DNA from: Oceanihabitans gracilariae
GTDB lineage: Bacteria > Bacteroidota > Bacteroidia > Flavobacteriales > Flavobacteriaceae
DNA length: 64,000 nucleotides
Assembly (NCBI RefSeq): GCF_042684485.1
Contig: NZ_JBHULM010000011.1
Span: forward strand, 124,001 to 188,000
Direction: 5' to 3'
A program made the translations under genes and the position numbers. Position 1 is the stretch's first letter, and each line of letters begins with the position of its first letter. The notes beneath the pieces were generated by a model. That model was not told where the DNA came from and did not search any database. It saw only the letters and a program-made list of their open reading frames with translations. Shown here piece by piece: positions 32,588 through 41,442 of this stretch.

Positions 32588-32916
32588 TGTTTATAGATTT
32601 ACCTGAAAAACGATATTATAGTATTGGAGAAGTAGCCAAAGCTTTTAACGTAAACACTTCACTTATTCGCTTTTGGGAAAAAGAATTTGATGTCTTAAAA
32701 CCAAAAAAAAATGCAAAAGGAAACAGAAAGTTTACACCAGAAGACATTACCAACCTAAAGCTAATTTACCATTTAGTAAAAGAAAGAGGCTTTACACTTG
32801 ATGGAGCAAAAACGCATTTAAAAGAAGAAAAAAAACAAACACTCTCTAATTTCGATATTATTAGTAAATTAGAAGGAATAAAAAATCAATTAATTAAACT
32901 AAAAGAACAACTTTAA
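32587..32916 (+). CDS. MerR-family transcription regulator (short)
   Basis: 109 residues with one MerR HTH at about 9-77: 'RYYSIGEVAKAFNVNTSLIR', 'FWEKEFDVLKPKKNAKGNRK', 'FTPEDITNLKLIYHLVKERG'. The end is a short coiled coil without an effector domain. Flavobacteria commonly have this protein next to an M23 peptidase and LemA. Translation is probably coupled with the M23 gene (TAATG). Confidence 0.88.
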   Translation: MFIDLPEKRYYSIGEVAKAFNVNTSLIRFWEKEFDVLKPKKNAKGNRKFTPEDITNLKLIYHLVKERGFTLDGAKTHLKEEKKQTLSNFDIISKLEGIKNQLIKLKEQL

Positions 32917-32928
32917 ACTAACTTAATT

Positions 32929-33528
32929 ATGAAAAAGTGGCTTATACCATTAGTAGTCTTAGGTGTTATTGTATTTGCAATATTTTCTTGGGGAAAGAAT
33001 TTTAACAACACAGCAATTAACCTACAAGAGTCTGCAACAAAAACTTGGGGAAATGTTGAAAGCTCTTACCAACGTAGAAATGACCTTATTGGCAATTTAA
33101 TTAAAACCGTTCAAGGTGCAGCTGATTTTGAAAGAACTACATTAAGAGAAGTTATTGAAGCGCGAGCAAAAGCAACTTCAACAACAATAGATGCTAGTAA
33201 TTTAACAGCAGAAAACATGGCACAATTTCAACAAGCACAAAGTGGCTTAAGTGGCGCTTTGTCTAAGTTATTAGTTTCTGTAGAGCGTTATCCAGAACTT
33301 AAAGCAAACCAAAACTTTTTAGAACTACAAAGTCAATTAGAAGGAACAGAAAATAGAATTAATGTTGCTAGAGATAGATTTAATGAAGCTGTTGAACCAT
33401 ATAACAAGCACATTAAAACTTTTCCTAATAATTTATTAGCAGGATTTTTAAATTTTGAACCTATGGATTACTACAAAGCAGATGCTGGTAGTGAAAATGC
33501 TCCAGATGTAGATTTTGATTTTAACTAA
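32929..33528 (+). CDS. LemA family protein
   Basis: 199 residues. N-terminal membrane segment ('WLIPLVVLGVIVFAIFSWG', 3-21), then the long helical LemA domain: 'VESSYQRRNDLIGNLIKTVQ', 'LLVSVERYPELKANQNFLEL', 'RINVARDRFNEAVEPYN'. Biochemical role unknown; in many genomes it is paired with TPM-domain proteins, as here. Third or fourth gene of an M23-MerR-LemA-TPM-TPM operon. Confidence 0.93.
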   Translation: MKKWLIPLVVLGVIVFAIFSWGKNFNNTAINLQESATKTWGNVESSYQRRNDLIGNLIKTVQGAADFERTTLREVIEARAKATSTTIDASNLTAENMAQFQQAQSGLSGALSKLLVSVERYPELKANQNFLELQSQLEGTENRINVARDRFNEAVEPYNKHIKTFPNNLLAGFLNFEPMDYYKADAGSENAPDVDFDFN

Positions 33529-33533
33529 TATAC

Positions 33534-33974
33534 ATGTCTGATAGAGTTGAAGAATTTTTAAGCGCCATTGAAGAACAAGAAGTTGTTGAAGCTATACGTT
33601 TAGCCGAAAAAAACACTTCTGGCGAAATACGTGTGCACATAGAAAACACTTTTAAAGGCGACATAGAAAGTCGTGCTTTAGAAGTGTTTTCTGTTTTAAA
33701 AATGCATAATACCAAATTACAAAACGGTGTTTTAATTTATGTGGCAGTACAAAACAAAGCATTTGCTATTTATGGAGACAAAGGTATACATGAATTAGTT
33801 GCTGCTAATTTTTGGAATGACACCAAAACCATTATAGAAAACCAATTTAAATCTGGAAACTTTAAACAAGGCTTGGTTGAAGGTATTTTACATGCAGGAG
33901 AACAACTAAAAAAGTATTTTCCGTTTAGTGATTTAGACCAAAACGAGCTAACCAACGAAATATCAAAAAGCTAA
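33534..33974 (+). CDS. TPM-domain protein, cytoplasmic form
   Basis: 146 residues, a single TPM domain without signal peptide or membrane segment. Family marks: 'AIRLAEKNTSGEIRVHIENT', 'NGVLIYVAVQNKAFAIYGDK' and 'LVEGILHAGEQLKKYFP'. Starts five bases after lemA and overlaps the next gene by one base. TPM domains may act as phosphatases or in photosystem/membrane-protein upkeep; the role here is unknown. Confidence 0.87.
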   Translation: MSDRVEEFLSAIEEQEVVEAIRLAEKNTSGEIRVHIENTFKGDIESRALEVFSVLKMHNTKLQNGVLIYVAVQNKAFAIYGDKGIHELVAANFWNDTKTIIENQFKSGNFKQGLVEGILHAGEQLKKYFPFSDLDQNELTNEISKS

Positions 33975-34789
33975 TGCAAAAGCTTCAACATCTACTTTTA
34001 CTTATATGCTGTTTTGGATTTTTTCAAACCGTTACTGCTCAATTTGATATTCCAGAAATACCAGAAGAGCAAACTAGTGTATACGATTATATTAGCATGC
34101 TTTCTTCTAATGAAAAAAACTCATTAGAAAACAAACTTATAAAATATTCTGACACCACCTCTACCCAAATTGTAGTATCTATTATACCTACTACAAAAGG
34201 AGAAAATATAATGTACTTAGCGACACAATGGGCTCATAAATGGGGAGTTGGAGGTAGTAAAGAAAAAGACAATGGTGTTTTTATATTACTAGCTAGAGAC
34301 GATAGAAAAATTGCTATAGCAACAGGCTATGGTGTAGAGCATTTACTTACAGACGCTATGTCTAGACGTATTATTGAAAGAGATATCATACCTTATTTTA
34401 AACAAAACGATTATTACGGAGGATTGAACAGAGGTGCAGATGCTATTTTTGAAGTATTAAATGGCGAATATCAAGGCACAAGACAATCAAATTCTAGTGA
34501 ATTTCCTGTAGGCTTTGTAGTACTCCTTTTTATCATATTTATCATCATTTTAATTTCTATTTCTAAAAGTAGAGGTGGCGGAAATGGCACTGATCATTTT
34601 GGAGGAAAAAGAAATACCACACGAGATATACTAGAAGCTATAATACTAAGCAACTCAGGACGCGGAGGCTACAGAAGTGGTTCTGGAGGTTTTGGTGGAG
34701 GCTTTGGAGGCGGAAGCTCTGGAGGAGGTTTTGGAGGTGGCTTTGGTGGAGGTGGCTTTGGAGGTGGAGGTGCTTCTGGAGGTTGGTAG
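33974..34789 (+). CDS. TPM-domain membrane protein (YgcG type)
   Basis: 271 residues. Signal peptide (cut near VTAQ), extracytoplasmic TPM domain at about 30-150 ('VYDYISMLSSNEKNSLENKL', 'NGVFILLARDDRKIAIATGY'), one membrane segment ('VGFVVLLFIIFIIILISIS', about 176-194) and a glycine-rich tail (about 220-271; runs of GGGFGG). This is the YgcG layout. Last gene of the LemA/TPM operon. Confidence 0.9.
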   Translation: MQKLQHLLLLICCFGFFQTVTAQFDIPEIPEEQTSVYDYISMLSSNEKNSLENKLIKYSDTTSTQIVVSIIPTTKGENIMYLATQWAHKWGVGGSKEKDNGVFILLARDDRKIAIATGYGVEHLLTDAMSRRIIERDIIPYFKQNDYYGGLNRGADAIFEVLNGEYQGTRQSNSSEFPVGFVVLLFIIFIIILISISKSRGGGNGTDHFGGKRNTTRDILEAIILSNSGRGGYRSGSGGFGGGFGGGSSGGGFGGGFGGGGFGGGGASGGW

Positions 34790-34790
34790 A

Positions 34791-34839
34791 CAGTACTCAG
34801 TGTTCAGTACTCAGTGTTCAGTGTTCAGTGTTCAGTGAA
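34791..34839. repeat. Seven tandem CAGTnnn heptamers
   Basis: CAGTACT, CAGTGTT, CAGTACT, CAGTGTT, CAGTGTT, CAGTGTT, CAGTGAA, directly after the TPM gene stop. A pure 7-base tandem array in the gap between two convergent genes. Confidence 0.9.
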
Positions 34840-34885
34840 CTATTATAGTTAGCAAGCAGAAAGTTTGTAGTACTTCTTAAAACAT

Positions 34886-35470
34886 TTATTCCTTAGATTT
34901 TAACCAATAATACGTTCCTGTATTTTCATTATACATATATCTATGACCTTTAATTGGCTTACCTGCAGAAACTACTTTATAGGTAATTTTACTATTTTCA
35001 CGATATAGCTTATTACAGTCTAATGTATTATTTACACATTTATTTTTAGCTTTAGAATTGCCTAAATAATTAATCCAAACCATTTCTTTGGGTATATCAA
35101 GACTATCAAAATACTCTGTTATTAGTTGTGCTTTTTTATTAGATAATTCTTTATTTACAGTAGCACTTTCAGAAGAATCATGATGCACTTCTATTAGCAC
35201 CACGTACTCTTTTTTAATAAGCTTTACAATTTTTCTATCTATTGTCTTTTTATCTCTTTTAGAAATTGTTTCGGTATTTGGAGTAATATGAATGGACAAT
35301 TCATTGTTTTTAGATAATAAATCACACGGAATTGTTTTCCAATCTAAAACATTATCCTGAATGCATCTTACATAACATTTTCCTGGCTGAGGGTTTTTAG
35401 GTAAATCATTGTTTTGAGAAAAACAGTTAGCAGAGTAGTTAAACAGAAAAAACGCAATAATTTTATACAT
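34886..35470 (-). CDS. Secreted OmpA-like protein (truncated family member)
   Basis: 194 residues. Signal peptide, cut near CFSQ|NN. 'NPQPGKCYVRCIQDN' (25-39) is typical of flavobacterial OmpA-related envelope proteins. Residues about 70-140 have the OmpA C-terminal outline ('VVLIEVHHDSSESATVNKEL', 'SNKKAQLITEYFDSLDIPKE'), but the usual peptidoglycan-binding NxxLSxxRA pattern is degraded ('NKELSNKKA'). Probably a periplasmic structural protein. Single gene. Confidence 0.68.
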   Translation of the reverse strand: MYKIIAFFLFNYSANCFSQNNDLPKNPQPGKCYVRCIQDNVLDWKTIPCDLLSKNNELSIHITPNTETISKRDKKTIDRKIVKLIKKEYVVLIEVHHDSSESATVNKELSNKKAQLITEYFDSLDIPKEMVWINYLGNSKAKNKCVNNTLDCNKLYRENSKITYKVVSAGKPIKGHRYMYNENTGTYYWLKSKE

Positions 35471-35540
35471 AAAGAATAATTTAAAAACCTAAGTTACTAA
35501 AAAAGAGAAGTCTTTAAAATTTCTTTATAAATACTTAAAA

Positions 35541-35584
35541 TAAAAAAAGGCATAATATAAAAGCTTGCCTTTTACATTATGCCT
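35541..35584 (-). terminator. Terminator of der
   Basis: On the minus strand, stem AGGCATAAT / ATTATGCCT (9 bp) with an inner partly paired loop, followed by seven T, 23 bases after the der stop. Confidence 0.8.
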
Positions 35585-35606
35585 ATATATATTATAGTAC
35601 TTTTAA

Positions 35607-36920
35607 TTATTTTTTACGCATGTATACACTAATTGGAACACCATGAAAATTAAATTTTTCACGTAATTTATTTTCTAAGAAACGCTTATAAGGTTCTTTT
35701 ACATATTGTGGTAAATTACAGAAAAATGCAAATTGCGGTTGTGGTGTTGGCAACTGCATGATGTATTTAATTTTTACAAATTTTGCTTTAAGTGCTGGTG
35801 GCGGATAATTTTCTATAATAGGTAACATTATCTCATTAAGCTCACTAGTTTTAATACGCTTGCTTCTGTTTTTATATACCTCAACAGCAGTTTCTATTGC
35901 TTTGTAAATACGTTGCTTATTCAGTACAGAAATAAATACAATTGGCACATCTGTAAAAGGTTCCATTTGTTTTCTTATAGCACGTTCAAACTCCTTAATA
36001 GTATTACTTCCTTTATCTTCAATTAAATCCCATTTATTAACAAGAATAACAATACCTTTTCTGTTACGTTCTGCTAACCAAAATATATTTTGTACTTGGC
36101 CATCAAAACCACGAGTAGCATCTAAAACCACAAGACATACATCACAATGCTCAATAGCTCTTACGCTTCGCATTACGGAGTAAAATTCTAAATCTTCTTT
36201 TACTTTTGATTTTTTTCTAATTCCTGCAGTATCTACAAGATTAAATTCAAATCCAAAACGGTTATATTTTGTATCAATTGAGTCTCTAGTGGTTCCAGCA
36301 ATATCTGTAACGATGTATCTATCTTCACCAATTAAAGCGTTAATAAATGAAGATTTCCCTGCATTTGGACGACCAACAACAGCAAAACGTGGTAAATCTT
36401 CTTCTACCTCTTCCTCTTCTTCATTTTCTGGTAAAGCTTCAACAAGTGCATCTAACAAATCTCCTGTTCCACTACCATTAATACTTGCAACGGTATAATA
36501 TTCGCCTAAACCTAAAGAATAAAATTCTACAGCATCTTCGGCACGTTTACCATTATCTACTTTATTTACTACTAAAAAAACGGGTTTTGTTACTTTGCGA
36601 AGTAATTTTGCAACATCTTCATCCATTCCTGTAACACCAGATTCAACATCTACCATAAAGATAATAGCATCTGCTTCATCAATAGCTAATTCTACTTGCT
36701 TATCAATTTCTGCTTCAAAAATATCATCGCTTCCTTTAACATATCCTCCTGTGTCTATTAATGAAAATTCTTTTCCATTCCAGTCACTTTTACCGTAATG
36801 TCTGTCTCTAGTTACACCACTTACTGCATCTACAATGGCTTCTCTACGTTGAATTAATCGGTTAAAAAATGTTGATTTTCCAACATTTGGTCTTCCTACA
36901 ATAGCTACTATATTACTCAT
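35607..36920 (-). CDS. der: Ribosome assembly GTPase Der (EngA)
   Basis: Essential GTPase in 50S subunit assembly. Start set at 36920 (MSNIVAIVGRPNVGKS), as in other Der proteins; an upstream ATG would add 15 unrelated residues. 437 residues: G domain 1 ('GRPNVGKSTFF', 'DTGGY', 'NKVD'), acidic linker (about 165-172), G domain 2 ('GRPNAGKSSFI', 'DTAGIRKKSK', 'NKWD') and a C-terminal KH-like domain ending 'NFHGVPISVYMRKK'. Transcribed alone, with a promoter box at 36963 and a clear terminator. Confidence 0.98.
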   Translation of the reverse strand: MSNIVAIVGRPNVGKSTFFNRLIQRREAIVDAVSGVTRDRHYGKSDWNGKEFSLIDTGGYVKGSDDIFEAEIDKQVELAIDEADAIIFMVDVESGVTGMDEDVAKLLRKVTKPVFLVVNKVDNGKRAEDAVEFYSLGLGEYYTVASINGSGTGDLLDALVEALPENEEEEEVEEDLPRFAVVGRPNAGKSSFINALIGEDRYIVTDIAGTTRDSIDTKYNRFGFEFNLVDTAGIRKKSKVKEDLEFYSVMRSVRAIEHCDVCLVVLDATRGFDGQVQNIFWLAERNRKGIVILVNKWDLIEDKGSNTIKEFERAIRKQMEPFTDVPIVFISVLNKQRIYKAIETAVEVYKNRSKRIKTSELNEIMLPIIENYPPPALKAKFVKIKYIMQLPTPQPQFAFFCNLPQYVKEPYKRFLENKLREKFNFHGVPISVYMRKK

Positions 36921-36962
36921 ATTTTTTGTTTTAATCTGCCTTACATATCCTGTAAGCGTCTG

Positions 36963-36970
36963 CAAAGGTA
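36963..36970 (-). promoter_or_regulatory. -7 box TACCTTTG of der
   Basis: TACCTTTGCA on the minus strand, 43 bases before the der ATG; the same 10 bases occur before era at 40263. The remaining 190 bases of the gap up to 37161 show nothing else recognisable. Confidence 0.6.
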
Positions 36971-37161
36971 GTGTTTAGTTATAGAACTCGTTGTTGTTTT
37001 TTTAAAATTAGCTAATAAATTGTTTTTTTGAGTACTTTTTCCTTCTTAATTTCTATTTAAAAGAGCAGTAAAACCCTTCAAACACCTAATAACTAGTGGT
37101 TTTATATTTTCTGAAAAAGTTTAAATAAAAAACTGTACATTGAAACATTAAATGATATAAA

Positions 37162-37677
37162 ATGGCATTAACCAATGAAATAGTATTAAGACCTCGTTTT
37201 AAACTAGATGTAAAATTAGACAAAGAAACGTTGTTGAAACTTTTTGAAGACACTAAAAACACACAAAGTGATTTTATAGTTTCTAGGGTTGATGATCATG
37301 TTTTTATTAAAATACCAAAAGCAAAACAACACTTTTGGTCGCCACAACTACATTTAGAAATCAACAAAAAAGAAAAAGACAACAACAGCTATATCTATGG
37401 CTTGTTTGGACCAAACCCTACCGTTTGGACCATGTTTATGTTTCTGCATTTTATAGTGATTTGCTTATTTTTTGGTTTTTGTGTTTGGGCCTACACCAAT
37501 TGGTCTTTAAACACAAACTATGCGATACAATTATTTGTAACCTTGTTTATGATAGTAGTTTGGTTTGCTCTTTATTTTGGCGGAAGAATAGGAAAAAAAA
37601 CAGGAACAGCACAAATGCATGAGCTACATAATTTCATGCGTAAAACCTTAAAAAGCAAAGGTATTGATGCTATATAA
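37162..37677 (+). CDS. Conserved membrane protein of unknown function
   Basis: 171 residues. N-terminal soluble part of about 85 residues ('NEIVLRPRFKLDVKLDKETL', 'HFWSPQLHLEIN'), two membrane helices ('TMFMFLHFIVICLFFGFCVW', about 93-112, and 'IQLFVTLFMIVVWFALYFGG', about 122-141) and a short basic tail. I recognise the pattern as conserved in Flavobacteriia but know of no assigned role; no GTP-binding motif is visible. Single gene with a strong terminator. Confidence 0.78.
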   Translation: MALTNEIVLRPRFKLDVKLDKETLLKLFEDTKNTQSDFIVSRVDDHVFIKIPKAKQHFWSPQLHLEINKKEKDNNSYIYGLFGPNPTVWTMFMFLHFIVICLFFGFCVWAYTNWSLNTNYAIQLFVTLFMIVVWFALYFGGRIGKKTGTAQMHELHNFMRKTLKSKGIDAI

Positions 37678-37717
37678 ACCTAGAGTTACAACAGCTACAA
37701 TTACAATCTCGAAATAA

Positions 37718-37748
37718 AAAAAGCCTTAGCAAAAACTAAGGCTTTTTT
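37718..37748. terminator. Bidirectional terminator
   Basis: AAGCCTTAG / CTAAGGCTT stem around CAAAAA, flanked by A-run and T-run, between convergent genes. Confidence 0.88.
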
Positions 37749-37767
37749 ATTTTATTATAAATGATTT

Positions 37768-39282
37768 TTATTCATTTTCATAAAAACTAACCGTTCCGCT
37801 ATCTTCATTAGAAACCACTAATACATCTTTTCCTGTAGGACTAGTTTCTGCTGGAATGATTAAAACACCTTCTGGAGCTTCATCACCTGCATGGGATAAA
37901 ATAGATAAAAATGTTGGTGATGTTGGATTGGTAATATCATAAACCATTACTTGGTCTGTACGCTCTAAACCTACAAAAAGCACGTAACGCTCATTACCAA
38001 TATTTAACACCTCAACAGCTTCTGGTTCTGCACCTTTATCATCACTTCTTCCGTCTTCATCATTAAACTTACTTGGTGTTAAGGCAAGTGTTTCTGTAGC
38101 AATACTGTTTCCGCTGTCATACACTAAGTTTCCGTTTGTTGACCACACACTAAAAGAACGTGCTCCATACGCATAAATAGCATCTACATCTCCATCATTA
38201 TCTAAATCGCCTAAAGTGTTTGTTGTTTTTAAACGCCCTAAATTAATTTCGTTTTGGTAATCTTCACTTAAAGGAAAAGCAGTTTCATCTAAAGTTAAAT
38301 CATCTACTCTTTCTTCTTCAGAAAAACCATCATAATCTCTAGCGTCACCTTCGTTAGCAGAAATAATATAATCTGTTCCGTTTATATTTACATTTACAAT
38401 GGCATCTGGTTGGTACATACCATAAACTGGCCAATTTTTTAATGTTGCAACATCATCTTTATCACTTGCATCTAGCTCATTTCCGGCTATACTATGGTCT
38501 TTAAATCCTAAAGGATAAATAGCTTCAATGGTTTTAGATATTAAATTTACCTTAGCCATTCCGTTATTTTCTTGTAAAGAGACCCAAGCGGTTTGTGAGT
38601 CTTCAGAAACGGCAACATACTCTGGTTCTACATCTTGAGCTAAAGTAGCTCCAGGACCAAAAACGCGAAAACCTTGTGCTTCTAAACTTGCTTGTTGCGC
38701 ATTAAAGCTTATAAAATCTAAGGTAGTAGTTGTGTTATCTGCTAAACTTATAATACTAATAGTTCCCATTGGGTCTACTGTATAATCATCATTTGGCTCG
38801 CCTTCATTAGCAGAAATAATTAAATTACCATCTTTAGTAAAAGTCACCATATCTGGTAAAGCACCAACATTATATTGGTTTAGTAAAGTATCATCTGTTG
38901 TGTTATACACTAATACTTTTCCTGGATCTTGTTTTACATTAGCTTCTACTGCAATGGCTAATTTTCCGTCTTTTACAGCTACACTATTTGGCGTACCAAA
39001 AGCGCTAAGATTTATAGCAGTTTCTTGTAAAGGATTGTTTATATCTGAAATATTAAAAACAGATATTTGATTAGATTCTACATTAACAACATATAACTTA
39101 TTGGTTATTGCGTCAAAAGCTGAAATTTCTGAAGCACCTTCACCACCTACATTAATTGTAGATTTATATTGAAAGTTTACCTCTGTGTTAATGATTGTTT
39201 CTTGTGCTTGGTCATCATCTTGATTACAACTAAAAAATAAGGCAATACAAGATGCTAAAAAAAGTTTGTTTAAATTTTTCAT
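37768..39282 (-). CDS. Choice-of-anchor I family lipoprotein (beta-propeller)
   Basis: 504 residues. Lipoprotein signal ending 'ALFFSC' with Cys19, then a seven-bladed-propeller-like repeat pattern: 'GGEGASEISAFDAITNKLYV', 'TPNSVAVKDGKLAIAVEA', 'NEGEPNDDY', 'QDVEPEYVAVSEDSQTAWVS', 'YIISANEGDARDYDGFSEEE', 'GLERTDQVMVYDI'. These match the choice-of-anchor I domain of surface proteins, some linked to alkaline-phosphatase-like or calcium-binding roles. The lipid anchor replaces the usual sorting signal. Function otherwise unknown; single gene. Confidence 0.87.
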   Translation of the reverse strand: MKNLNKLFLASCIALFFSCNQDDDQAQETIINTEVNFQYKSTINVGGEGASEISAFDAITNKLYVVNVESNQISVFNISDINNPLQETAINLSAFGTPNSVAVKDGKLAIAVEANVKQDPGKVLVYNTTDDTLLNQYNVGALPDMVTFTKDGNLIISANEGEPNDDYTVDPMGTISIISLADNTTTTLDFISFNAQQASLEAQGFRVFGPGATLAQDVEPEYVAVSEDSQTAWVSLQENNGMAKVNLISKTIEAIYPLGFKDHSIAGNELDASDKDDVATLKNWPVYGMYQPDAIVNVNINGTDYIISANEGDARDYDGFSEEERVDDLTLDETAFPLSEDYQNEINLGRLKTTNTLGDLDNDGDVDAIYAYGARSFSVWSTNGNLVYDSGNSIATETLALTPSKFNDEDGRSDDKGAEPEAVEVLNIGNERYVLFVGLERTDQVMVYDITNPTSPTFLSILSHAGDEAPEGVLIIPAETSPTGKDVLVVSNEDSGTVSFYENE

Positions 39283-39366
39283 ATTTGGTTGAATTATTAA
39301 TTCTCAAATATGGTATTCGCATTTAAACTTAATGTTAGCTAAACAAAAAGATACTATTAGTAAAAG

Positions 39367-40245
39367 CTATTGATTGTAACCAAAACGTTTCAGCTGACGT
39401 TGATTGCTTCTCCAGTTTTTATTCACTTTTACATACAGTTCTAAGTGAATTTGTTTACCAAAGAATTTTTCTAAATCTTTTCTAGCCTCTACTCCTACTC
39501 GTTTTAAAGCAGATCCTTTATGACCAATAATGATTCCTTTTTGCGTTTCTCTTTCTACCATGATTACAGAACGCACACGAATAATTTCTTCTTCTTCAAA
39601 AAACTCTTCGGTATCTACCTCAACAGCATACGGAATTTCTTTTTTGTAGTGTAATAAGATTTTTTCTCTTATGGTTTCATTTATAAAAAAGCGCTCTGGT
39701 TTATCTGTAAGTTGATCTTTTGGATAAAATGGAGGTGACTCAGGAAGTAAGTCTATAATACGATTAAATACTTCTTTTACATTAAAACCTTCTAAAGCAG
39801 AAACAGGAAATATTTCGGCATTAGGCACTTTTGCTTGCCAAGTTTGTACTTGCTCTTCAAGTTGTGTTTGGTCTGATTTATCAATTTTATTTAAAAGTAG
39901 TAAAACAGGTATTTTTGAATTGGTAATTTTATTAAAGAAGGCTTCGTCTTTTAATTCTTTTTCACCAATTTCTACCATATAAATTAGCACATCTGCATCT
40001 TCAAAGGCAGATTTTACAAAATCCATCATAGATGCTTGTAGCTCATATGCTGGTTTTATAATTCCAGGAGTATCAGAAAGTACTACTTGAAAATCTTCAC
40101 CATTAACAATACCTAAAATTCTATGACGCGTTGTTTGCGCTTTAGACGTAATGATAGAAAGTTTTTCGCCTACAAAGGCGTTCATTAATGTAGACTTACC
40201 TACGTTTGGGTTACCAATAATATTTACAAAGCCAGCTTTATGCAT
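39367..40245 (-). CDS. era: GTPase Era
   Basis: Essential GTPase that binds the 16S rRNA 3' end during 30S assembly. 292 residues: 'GNPNVGKSTLMNA' (G1), 'DTPGI' (G3), 'LLNKIDK' (G4), 'SALEG' (G5) and a C-terminal KH domain ('RETQKGIIIGHKGSALKRVG', about 232-251). Monocistronic by layout, with TACCTTTG at 40263-40270. Confidence 0.98.
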   Translation of the reverse strand: MHKAGFVNIIGNPNVGKSTLMNAFVGEKLSIITSKAQTTRHRILGIVNGEDFQVVLSDTPGIIKPAYELQASMMDFVKSAFEDADVLIYMVEIGEKELKDEAFFNKITNSKIPVLLLLNKIDKSDQTQLEEQVQTWQAKVPNAEIFPVSALEGFNVKEVFNRIIDLLPESPPFYPKDQLTDKPERFFINETIREKILLHYKKEIPYAVEVDTEEFFEEEEIIRVRSVIMVERETQKGIIIGHKGSALKRVGVEARKDLEKFFGKQIHLELYVKVNKNWRSNQRQLKRFGYNQ

Positions 40246-40262
40246 TTAAAAAGTATTTTATG

Positions 40263-40270
40263 CAAAGGTA
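40263..40270 (-). promoter_or_regulatory. -7 box TACCTTTG of era
   Basis: Same TACCTTTGCA string as before der, 18 bases before the era ATG, so the leader is short. Confidence 0.55.
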
Positions 40271-40320
40271 CTGTAAAAGTTATTTATACGAATAGCTACA
40301 ATAATATTTTTAAAATTTGA

Positions 40321-41301
40321 TTATTGGTTTGGATAAAACTTATAGCCTACAAAAATATCACTCCACGCAAACCAAGCTGCAACATAGGCAAAATTTGGTT
40401 TATTTAAAGATGCTCCACCAGTGCTATTTCCTAAAATATCATATTTAACATTATTAGATTTTAATATTTTTGGAAACTCTGCATCATCTAATAATTGAAA
40501 ACTATCAAAATCACTTACTTTAAAAGCGTTAACAACCCGTTTTGTTGCATTACCATAAACTATATATTTTTGACCTTGAATAATTACATCTTTTCTTTTA
40601 GAAGATTCAAAATCTTGATATCTAAAAAAATGGACGGTTTGCAAATTATTTTCTACAATACCATATGTTAACTCACCTGCAAATGGCAACTCTACATTAT
40701 CATCATTATCATCATTTGGTTCTTGAGGAAACCTATATAATTTAGAAGTTGAATTTCGACTTAAGACTCTAGCTGTAGGATAATAAGTTCTAACGGTCTT
40801 CCAGGTAGTTTGAAGAACTGGAATTTTTTCTAAAATTTCATTTTGTCGTGCACCATTAACTCCTTTTCCTAACATTTGCGACCAAATACTTTCTGTACTT
40901 TCATCCCAAGGCATTAGGTTATCTTTGTATAAATAACCAGAGGCTCTAAAAATTTGATCTCTTTTAAAAGCAATTCCGCTTTTTGTTATAGGACAATAAG
41001 AAAAAGCATAATCTACATTGCTATAACTAGTATTAATAATTTCTGTTGGACGCACAAAAACATAAGGAAACACTCTAATAGCAGAACCAAAAGAAACCAC
41101 TCCTACAATAACACCATCACTTAAATCTGTATTTGAAACAGAAAGAAACTCTGGATCTAATGACAATGGGAACAAATTTAACCTACCAGAAACATCATTT
41201 AGGTCTACAGACCACTCACTACTTTCTATATTTTTATTAGAATCATCTGAAGAACAATTAAAAAGTAATATAACGAAGAATAATAGTATTGTATTTTTCA
41301 T
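40321..41301 (-). CDS. DUF3179 lipoprotein
   Basis: 326 residues. Lipobox 'LLFNCSSDD' with Cys16. The rest follows DUF3179: 'VVSFGSAIRVFPYVF', 'YAFSYCPITKSGIAFKRD' (about 99-116), 'ASGYLYKDNLMPWDESTESI', 'TTWKTVRTYYPTARVLSRNS' and, near the end, 'PNFAYVAAWFAWSDI'. The family has unknown function. A run of Asp/Asn residues (about 195-202) forms an acidic loop. Single gene. Confidence 0.83.
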   Translation of the reverse strand: MKNTILLFFVILLFNCSSDDSNKNIESSEWSVDLNDVSGRLNLFPLSLDPEFLSVSNTDLSDGVIVGVVSFGSAIRVFPYVFVRPTEIINTSYSNVDYAFSYCPITKSGIAFKRDQIFRASGYLYKDNLMPWDESTESIWSQMLGKGVNGARQNEILEKIPVLQTTWKTVRTYYPTARVLSRNSTSKLYRFPQEPNDDNDDNVELPFAGELTYGIVENNLQTVHFFRYQDFESSKRKDVIIQGQKYIVYGNATKRVVNAFKVSDFDSFQLLDDAEFPKILKSNNVKYDILGNSTGGASLNKPNFAYVAAWFAWSDIFVGYKFYPNQ

Positions 41302-41442
41302 AACCTATGCCTTTACAATACGTAAGTCGCTACTATTCAGTATACTTACAAACTTTAACATATTGAAAAACAAAAAACAGTCTTGAAAACTCAAGAAATA
41401 CTGCTACTCTTTTTTTTAAGCATCTATACTATTAAACTGCTG

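Noticed and set aside
34680..34788. Short tandem DNA repeats at the end of the TPM gene
   Set aside because: They encode the glycine-rich tail that is normal for YgcG-type proteins.
34791..34839. CRISPR-like array
   Set aside because: The units are 7 bases with no spacers, and no cas gene is present.
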